64,000 nt of DNA from contig OZ020257.1 of NCBI GenBank assembly GCA_963971285.1, positions 15,514,602 to 15,578,601 on the forward strand, given 5' to 3'. This DNA comes from Astropecten irregularis. Its lineage: Eukaryota > Echinodermata > Asteroidea > Paxillosida > Astropectinidae. The notes under the pieces were generated by a model. The model had not been told where the DNA came from and searched no databases. It was given only the letters and a program-made list of their open reading frames with translations. The translations under genes and the position numbers were made by a program. This document shows positions 46,101-55,100 of this stretch, piece after piece; the stretch's first letter is position 1, and every line of letters starts with the position of its first letter.

Positions 46101-49100
46101 TACATTGTATCACAGGCAATGAACTGCCTCAGAGACTTATTTGAAAGGGCCTCGAATGGAAGAAGATGACATGTCACTCCTAACAACTATAGTCATCAGG
46201 TCAACAAACTCTCCCAGACATGCCTGAAAATCCACATGTACCGTGGTCGTTGTCCAATGATCAATTTCTATAATCGTCTGGAATGATAAACTTGAAGGCT
46301 AATAATTCATCAAAGTCTGATGCGCTGTCATCTTTATCATGAGGTATTGGTGATCAGATTATAAAGACAGCTTAGCAAAGAGTGTTAGGATCTAGAGGGA
46401 AACGTGGGGAAGATCTTTGATGATTGATGTCAAAGCAACATTTATTAATATTTCATACATCATTTATTAAATAAATATAAAACAAAACCATTCATTCAAT
46501 AAGATCTTTACAAATTAATCGGTTGTTGAACTTGTTGCATTCAATGTATAGTACAGGATAAATGCTTTTCTCATTTTCGACACTGACTGCCATTTGAAAA
46601 TTGCATCGCTTTTGCTATTTAGAATTCTCAGCTCGTCCTACTGTGTATTTCTTCTAGTCTTCCGGCAATTTGAGCCTTGCATCCAGCACTCAAGCGATAC
46701 TGAGGTCACCGTAATGTCAACGTGAAAGGGAACACTCAGGCATAAAGAAAATTTGGTCAGTCGGCGCAAAAATCTTCACTGTGGAGTCTAAATAAATCCG
46801 AGCTTTAGCACTAACATTCACAGACCAAGACTTGATGTCTTTTTAGAAGCCGGAGGGGAAGCTGAGAGCCGGAATAGATTGCCGGCCTGAGTGAGAGTGG
46901 CATCCGAGTGCACACAGTCCTCTTGCCTCGAGCGGGAATTACACAAATTGGGTTACATGGAAAAATGAGGTTCCTTAACAATGTCGCATGCCTGTCCCTC
47001 AGTCTCTCTACCCTACTTTCTCTATTTCAAGACAAAAAGGTGGGCACGCGTACGGGCCTTCAAAGTGCATGGGTATGTTCAAGACATGTTTACAGTTTTC
47101 AGAACTTGTGACAGAAATCAGGGTTGAACATGACAAGTAAGCTAATAAAATATGCACCAGTATCCTATATGGACAGTAGACATAAGTGGATCTAACATCC
47201 AAATGAAAGTGGACGTAGCTAAGGGCTAGGACAAAACTACAGTGACAGATCTTTCAATTATCATGAAAAATACTCCCATCAACCATGGAGGAAGGAAAAT
47301 GATAACAATTTGCAGAACTTTTGACAGAAACCAGGTTTGAACATGACATGTATAAGATAATGAAATATGTACCAAAAGATATCCTGCAAGTATTGGCTCT
47401 TGAATATCCTGATGAAGTTGGTCACAACTGGGGCTGAGGCCCAATAAATACAAAGATGGCCGAGACCAAACTTTCAATGAAAACAAAATACAGGGTATAA
47501 AGGCAAAGGCAAAGGCAATGGCTTTGTATGTATGCAATGGTTTGCAGCAATGGCCGCTTTTCACTAGACAAGAAGGTCCGGTCGCAGAAACGTTCTGTAA
47601 TGGAAAAACGATTCATAAACATCCTACAGCACAAAAGATCTGGGTCACCCAATCTCCTTTAATTTGCGTATTTCACAGTAACATGCACTGCTGCATGAGG
47701 GCACGGACAAGGCAGCTACTAGATGTAATATAGGTTGATGACTAAACCCATCAAACTCTACTTCACGTGTGCGCATCCACATACATGTAATTTCCACCAT
47801 TTGTCAGCTGCATCCAGTAGTATGTGCTTCAATTTTGAAGAACATACAATTCTTTCGCATATTACCCCCATTCTTTCGACAATTCAAGTGCATTGTAGGC
47901 CACAGACAGCTGACATTTGGGTACATAGATTGTAGACTACAAACTGTAAAAGTGGCATAACCTCACTGCCTGGCGCGAGTGTAAAGTACTGTGACAAAAA
48001 GCTAGTAATGGTTGATCAAATGTGATGGCAGCCCAGTTTCTGTGAAATGGGTCAATTACTCGGAGCACGCACACGAACAGAAAGAGGACTGACCTATTTG
48101 GTTGTACTAAAATGGTCTTTGAAATCAATAATTGTTATCTTCATACGGTGATGCCAAATAATGGCTTCTTGCTCCATTAACGTGAGATGTCAGCAATTAC
48201 AGTTGGGTAAAATCATCAGAAGGAGACTTGACATACATGTCTTCACTTTTTCTCAAAAATGTGAATGTTCTGGTCGGGGAGTAAAAGCTTGTGTACATCT
48301 GACGTACAGGTACTCTCTTGTTTGAAGAAGATGATGACTTGCAATCCAAGTGGTGCTTGAATGGCTTTGCTATTTTGAGCTTCCGCATCTATTTTTAGCA
48401 TAAGTACATGAAGTACGAAGTGCTATTCGAGGGAAATTCATACTAGATCACGGTAACATTTTTGGCATTACACATATGTATGAGTTTTACACAGTTTCAG
48501 TGAGTTATAAAGGCTTTAAAAAGCATAACCAATGCATTTTCTTTTCCAAAGGAGGTGCAATGACCGACCAAACACCCAAGCAAAAAAGTGCATTGGAAGT
48601 TGAACAAGTATATGTGCGATGCAGAAAATATCAGTGTTCAATGTACATTTTGACACGGTACAGTGCAATGCATATGACAAAGTAGAGGAGCCACTTGTAA
48701 AGTGTACATACCAATCCTGCAATAACTCAATTCTAGTGACTAATGTGAAGCACTTAGTGCCAAAGATGTGTCAGACTGCAGGATTCAGGCCTGCACTGCA
48801 TAAAATGTGTACCAAGGTGTTAAGATACTCCTGTGGCAACAAGGTGTGACAAGTTTCAAGACGCTTTAACGAGTATAATGCCCCCAAAGTTGGCAGACAC
48901 ATTAATCAATATATGTACATGCTCACTACTCTATCTGCTTGCTTTTAAAAAATTAAACTTGACGTATATTTTGCTCCATTGCGGGTATTAGGAAATACTG
49001 AGCAGATTCTAGATTCTATGAATATTATATTGCATGTAGGTGAGGATAAAATGCACAAGTGGGAATTTGACACAAGCCACTGGCTGACAAGTCCGATATC

Positions 49101-52100
49101 CGTTTAAAGTAGTATCATACTTTGGTAGCATACAGAAACAGAAATCTTCACAGATTTACCTATAACTTACAGGGTATAAAGATGGTGATGGTAGAAACAA
49201 ACAGTTAAAATATTTCTGCATGAAATGCTGTATTTATCCAGAAAAGAGTAAAACCAGTCATCAAAATTGTTTTTGATCTTTTAAAGATAAAAATAATGGT
49301 GAAAAGACTTAAGAAATACTGTGGCCGTTTTCACTGTTTTCTCAAAAAGTGGGCACCGTATGGGACTGAAATGTTCACAGATGACTGTTGCTGTACCTTC
49401 CATTATATTTTTGCCCACGAATCTGTATTTCTTAGACAAAAACCAAAGTATGATATTCGTGTCTTTAAGCCGGCTTTGGCTTGTGGTTGGTTCCGAGGCT
49501 TAGTATGCCATGCACCACCGAGGCACCGAGCAAATTTCTGAGCTTGTGTATCACAGAGTCTTATCCAACTGGTACTTAACCCAGTAAAAACAAAATCCAA
49601 ACGTGATTATATGCAGAAAGGGAAAACAAGGGAAAACCCCTTACCATCACAGATTATTCTATCGAATTCTGATTGGTCAAGTTTTCAAGCCTTCTAGTTT
49701 ATCCTTTTTTTGCAACATGGTGCCATATCATAGAGCCTGGGCTGGATTTCACCAAACGCTAAGATTAATCTTAAGCAGAGTTGTCAGTATCACCATGGGG
49801 ATTTGTATTGTGATGTCACACGTTGCTTAGCAATTTAAGATGAATTCACTCTTTAAGATCCATCTTAGTGCTTCGCGAAATCAGCCCCTCAGGTCTGCAG
49901 ACATACCGTGGACATGACAGAGGGGAGGGAAATGGCCTTACAATAAAGGGAAATCTTGTTACATTCGATCAATATTTATACCCTCGCGTTGATCTGGATG
50001 AAACACGGCCAATCAACAAATGCATCATGCTGCAAGTGGACCAGACCGAGAGGGGGAGAGGGAGGGGGTAGGGGGTGGGGTTAGGAGGCGGGAACTGGTG
50101 ATGGCATGGGAAGTATAGCGGAAACTGCTTTGAGCAGAATAAAGGTCTAACGAAAGTGAAAATCCTGTTAGCATCTTAGGAGCTAATATATTAATCCAAT
50201 GAAAGGAATACAAAATTATCAAATGCAACTTCTTCCATTATTGCAACACCATACTGGCAAGCGGCACGCACATTGTGTATATGTGGTTCATTTAAGTGCA
50301 TGTCATAGAATAGTTTGCCTGACGGATACATGTGGCGGACAAACGCGGTCTGTGTTTTAAAGACACGCAATTCTGGAGGGACTCTATACGCCGGTGGTTA
50401 CAATTCTATCAGACTGTCGGATGGTGTGAGTGGGAAGTCACCAGTTCAGGGGAGGAAGGTTGTACAGTGATATTAATACTGTATGAGGGACGGATATTGC
50501 ATGATATCATGTTCTGAACCAATAATCATTCTCACTTAAGGGAAGAGTCAACATTGACGGTGTCTAATTTCATGGATCTGCTAACTGCAGAATGATGGGC
50601 ATGATCATTTGATCTTCACTCGCAGGGTTAGTGCAGAACTTATACCTAAGCCCAATCAATTGATATGAAGCCTTTAGTTATAATGCAAACTAACGCAAGT
50701 GAAAACTGAAAATTTCACCCTAATCCATGGAATAGGACCTCAATACTTAATTTAAGCACAGAATTGTCTGCTTCCGTAAGCGCCGATTCTATGCTTGCCG
50801 AAAGCAGACCAAGGGCCTGTTTGTTTCACGCAAAGGATCATGAATCCTTCGGATCCGGATCCCATTTTAGCGTACCCTGCAATTAGGAGGTGGATCCGAG
50901 AAATGGGATCCGGATCCGCAGGATTTGTCCGGAACAAACAGGCCCCAACAAAACTGGGCTCAAATGTCACTCAACTCATTCATATCACTTCTATCAATGG
51001 TTTAATATCTTTTCTTATGCCCCATACCAACAAATGAATTTCAAATTTCATTTCATATGAGTGAAATTCCTATGCAGTGGGGACTTCCACTAGAAAAAGT
51101 AAATGATTGGGAGAAAATATGAAAAGGACAACTATACGCCAGGGCCAAGTGAAAAAACCAGCTCTGGCCTGGGTTAGAAAACATGTCTGTGTATCAGGCA
51201 TATTAATGATCAGGGTTAGTTCGTCTGCATGGAGAATTGCACTTGCAAAAAAACAGTTCAGAAATACTGATCAATTCAATTCAAAACATGGCTGCCTCTA
51301 CAATAACATGCCAAGTGCGCCAGCTGCATAGTCACTACAACGTAAATATACCGATCCACCACCACGAGCACTGATACACGTGTGCACCTTCAACACTCCC
51401 ATTTCACATGCATCCTATTCATTATTATAATGACGCTTGCTTATACAGGCTGTTTACAAGGCGCATACGAGACGAGGATCAAAGCTATATGCTAGAGGAA
51501 ATGAAACCAAAGGAATAAGGATTATACGATTCTTTGAACAGAGAGGTTTTTCTATCTGGCAAATGTCATGGAGGTATTGAGAGAAGGAAGAGGTTTCTAA
51601 GTAATGTCTGGAGAGTTGCAGGGCTTAGGCTCAGCTACTGGATCTGTTCTCGGTATAGATTCAGAACTTGTAATGCACAGTAGAAGTATACTTCGTCAGA
51701 GGCGGATCAAAAACCTTATCCTATCCGGTAGATAAAAGACAGGCTAGGTCGAAGAAAGCAATGCAATAACTGTGTGTGTAGTGTACGTATGCATGGCAAA
51801 CTCTTCAGCATTAGAATATACATGTAATGTACCAGGTGTTTCCATAATAGGGCTTTTCCTGAATAACCCGGCTACGAATTGGAATAACACACTGCCATGA
51901 CTGCAGAAAGTGTCTATGGCCGGTACTTGACTTGTGTGGAAATTCAAGACTTAGCCAAATAATTGGGTCAGGGCTTACCGATATTGTGCAAATATTATGC
52001 CATGTACCATGCATGACGCGATACTGCCCAATTGCAAGATTGTCTGTGAGTAAGACGTTATATGCACATGGAAAAGAAAAATGCAGTCGTGGCAAACGCG

Positions 52101-55100
52101 TATCTGTGCAAGATTACTGCAATGTACGGCAAACCGATTATAAAAAATCTGAAGTATTATTCAGGAGCTTTTTTGTGATTGTGGATTGCTGTTCACTTAA
52201 CAGTAGCCCAAGCAACAAAGGCAGCTACAGTATAGCGAGCTGCACATCAGTCATGTCAGTTACTGTACACGTAACCGATGATCAACGACCGATCTCCTTT
52301 CAAATGGAAAGGGCTAATTGTATTTGCAAGATCAGTGTTTATTAAGTTTCAAGGATTGAAAAAACAGCACGCATCGCCAAAGACCACTGCATGAATGACG
52401 TACATGTACGCCCCATAAGGACTGCACACACATTGTACAGAGGTAAAAAATCACTGCACATTTGCAATGCAGTGTAGAAAATTGTATTTTCAGCATCTGA
52501 ACGATGTATCATTTTCCAGAATATAATTTTCTGGTTACTGTTTCATAGTTCCAAGTTCAAAACGCAGGCTTGATTTGCTGAAGTTTGAAGCAAATTTGTC
52601 AGGACATTTTCCCCTCATAACTCATGCTCTGAACAGCTGGGTCATAACATGGCACTTCATCAGATGATTTGCACGCCAACAGTTGGCGTCGAGATCCATT
52701 TGAATCCGATTGTTTTGGCATTTTTTTAATTACTTGCCACCCTCTTCTTCAAAGTGTTTGTATATTTTGTTCCTCAACACCTTCCTGACACGTCGCTGAC
52801 ACGTTGTTCGCACACCGAAAGCCTACATCTACGGACAGGTGATACTGACATGTATCTCCCTTGCAACCTGTCCCCCGTGGGGCAGAAGTGTTTTACAACC
52901 CCCATGTAATTAGAGAGGGGACATCGGTCATCCCATGGGGGTGAGTTGGGGTTGGGTCATCCCTTGAGGGTCCGGAGCATGCTAAGACAAGATTCCTCAC
53001 CCGTATGGTCTCCTTGTCCTCAGCTTTCTTGACCGGTGAGACGGTGAAGTCCACCATGATGTGGCCGAGGAACTCCACGCTTCCTGCCTCCTTTAACTCA
53101 AGCTTTTTCTCGTTCAAACTGGACATAAATAGATAATAAATAAATAATAAATAAATAATAAATAAATAAATTTTCAAACAATTTGGTCAATAAATTCAAA
53201 TCTAAACTTAACTTGGCTGTTACTTGCTGATTCTCATTTATAAGATTAGGTACTGGGTCAATTTAATAGAGCATAAAAAATTTGCTTTTTAAGAAAATTT
53301 GCTTATTAAGCAAATTTTGCTTAAAGCAAAAGCAAATTTTGCTTAAAGCAAGATCAAAGCCTTGATCAAACCTTGGATTACCAACCAAATCTAAATTTTC
53401 ATGTGATGTTTATGGCACTTTTGACTTGTATTCGGCCATTGTTTGCTGAGCATAACATTCACAAGGAGTTTTGGCTGACATACTGATTTTATTTACCAAG
53501 GTTTTTTGTGCTTAAACAAATTTTGGTGCTTCAGCAGCTCTATGAAATTGGCCCCTGATTTACAATCAGAGACAAAAGTTACTAGCTTCCCTATAAGGTA
53601 CTATACTGTATTTAATCTTTCATATTTGGAGACACTGCAGTGGTAGTCTCAACATGAGGATTCACACTAAAAAGTCGGAAAAAAACACAGACAGTCCATC
53701 TTTTTGGAACAATAATTCACAAAGTTATGAAAAAGTAATTTTACCATTCTGGTTCTAGTGACATCAGGTCAATTCTGACGGACCCCATGGGGTCATCCGA
53801 GGCGAATCCCCGGTCTCGGTCCAGGACAAATATGTCCAGGGGTTTGTGGATGTCATCAATGGGCAGCGTGAACCTCTCGTCCCATTTGGGATTCAGGTTC
53901 TTGTAGATGATGTGGCTCTTGTAGGCCGTCTTGCCAGCGATGCGAAACTTGACGTAAGGGTCGCTCGTGCCTGCGAAACGACAGAGAGAAAAGTCAAGAT
54001 TGATTATACGTGCTGAGGTCACGCTTCCAAACTTGAACCCCAATTCTGCCTCTTTCTAGTCAGAATCAGAATCTTGACTACTAGCCTTGAATTCAACAGA
54101 GGCCATGGCCTTCGTTGCCCTGGTTCTTGGCCTCAATGCCCCCTTCAAATATGTTTCCATAGACAGTATGATTTTCCAATGCGCTGAGGTCACGCTTCCA
54201 AACTTGAACCCAAGTTCTGCCTTTTTCTAGTCAAGAGTCAGAATCAGAATGTTGACTAGTCTACTACTACTAGCCTTGAATTTAACAGAGGCAATATTGG
54301 CCTTTGATGCCGTCATTCTTGGCCTCAGTGTCCCCTTCAAATATGTTTTCATGGACATTATGATATTCCAATGGTGCCCTGTGCAATGGAAAAGTGGCCT
54401 TGCCCTTTTCAGAACCATGCAAATTCAAAGCCTGTGACTATGTACATGTACCTCTATGGTAGTTCAATTGTGATTTTTTTTCACGCCACAAATAGCTCAA
54501 TATTTTCCTTGAGGTCATATTGCAAAATTATTAAAATCATTCAGCATTCTGTGAAACATAATTGAATGTTCCTGTGGAGGCATAGCTGAGAAAATATCTT
54601 TGGGCAATGATATGTTCTCATACACATGTAGTGTGTCGTCCACATGCATACATTGTACATGTACATCGTAGCCTGTGTCTGAAAGAGATGGCTACGCCTT
54701 GAAATTGTGCACTTGTCTATGGTTGATTGGATGGGCTGAAGCCGTATCAAACAGAACCGTTTCAAGCCATAGCCATAGCTTGTACATGTACAGTGCATTA
54801 TGCTGGTTCATGAGCCCTGTACAATAAAACAAGACTAGGGTGTGGCAGTTTAAAATTGAAGTACCAGGGTAACATGTAGTTGGATTCGGACAGATAATGA
54901 CAAGATTAGGCCTACCGTACAGGCCTTGAATTTGGTTCTGAAAGGGGCAAGGCTACCTTTCCATTGCAAGGGGTACTATGCATCCATTGGAAAATCATAA
55001 TGTCTATGGAAATATTTGAAGGGGCACCAAGGCCAAGAACCAGGGCAACGAAGGCCATGGCCTGCGTTAAATTCAAGCCTTGACTGTACAAAGCCTGGCA

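Larger units (their letters stand above)
38343..53000 (-). other. Largest MCTP intron (14.7 kb)
   Basis: Separates the exon after C2A from the first C2B exon. It holds several foldback elements (39240, 40421, 43629, 49104, 49739, 50813) and a G-rich tract. Open frames here are short and show no recognisable domain. Alternative MCTP exons could hide in it. Confidence 0.6.
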
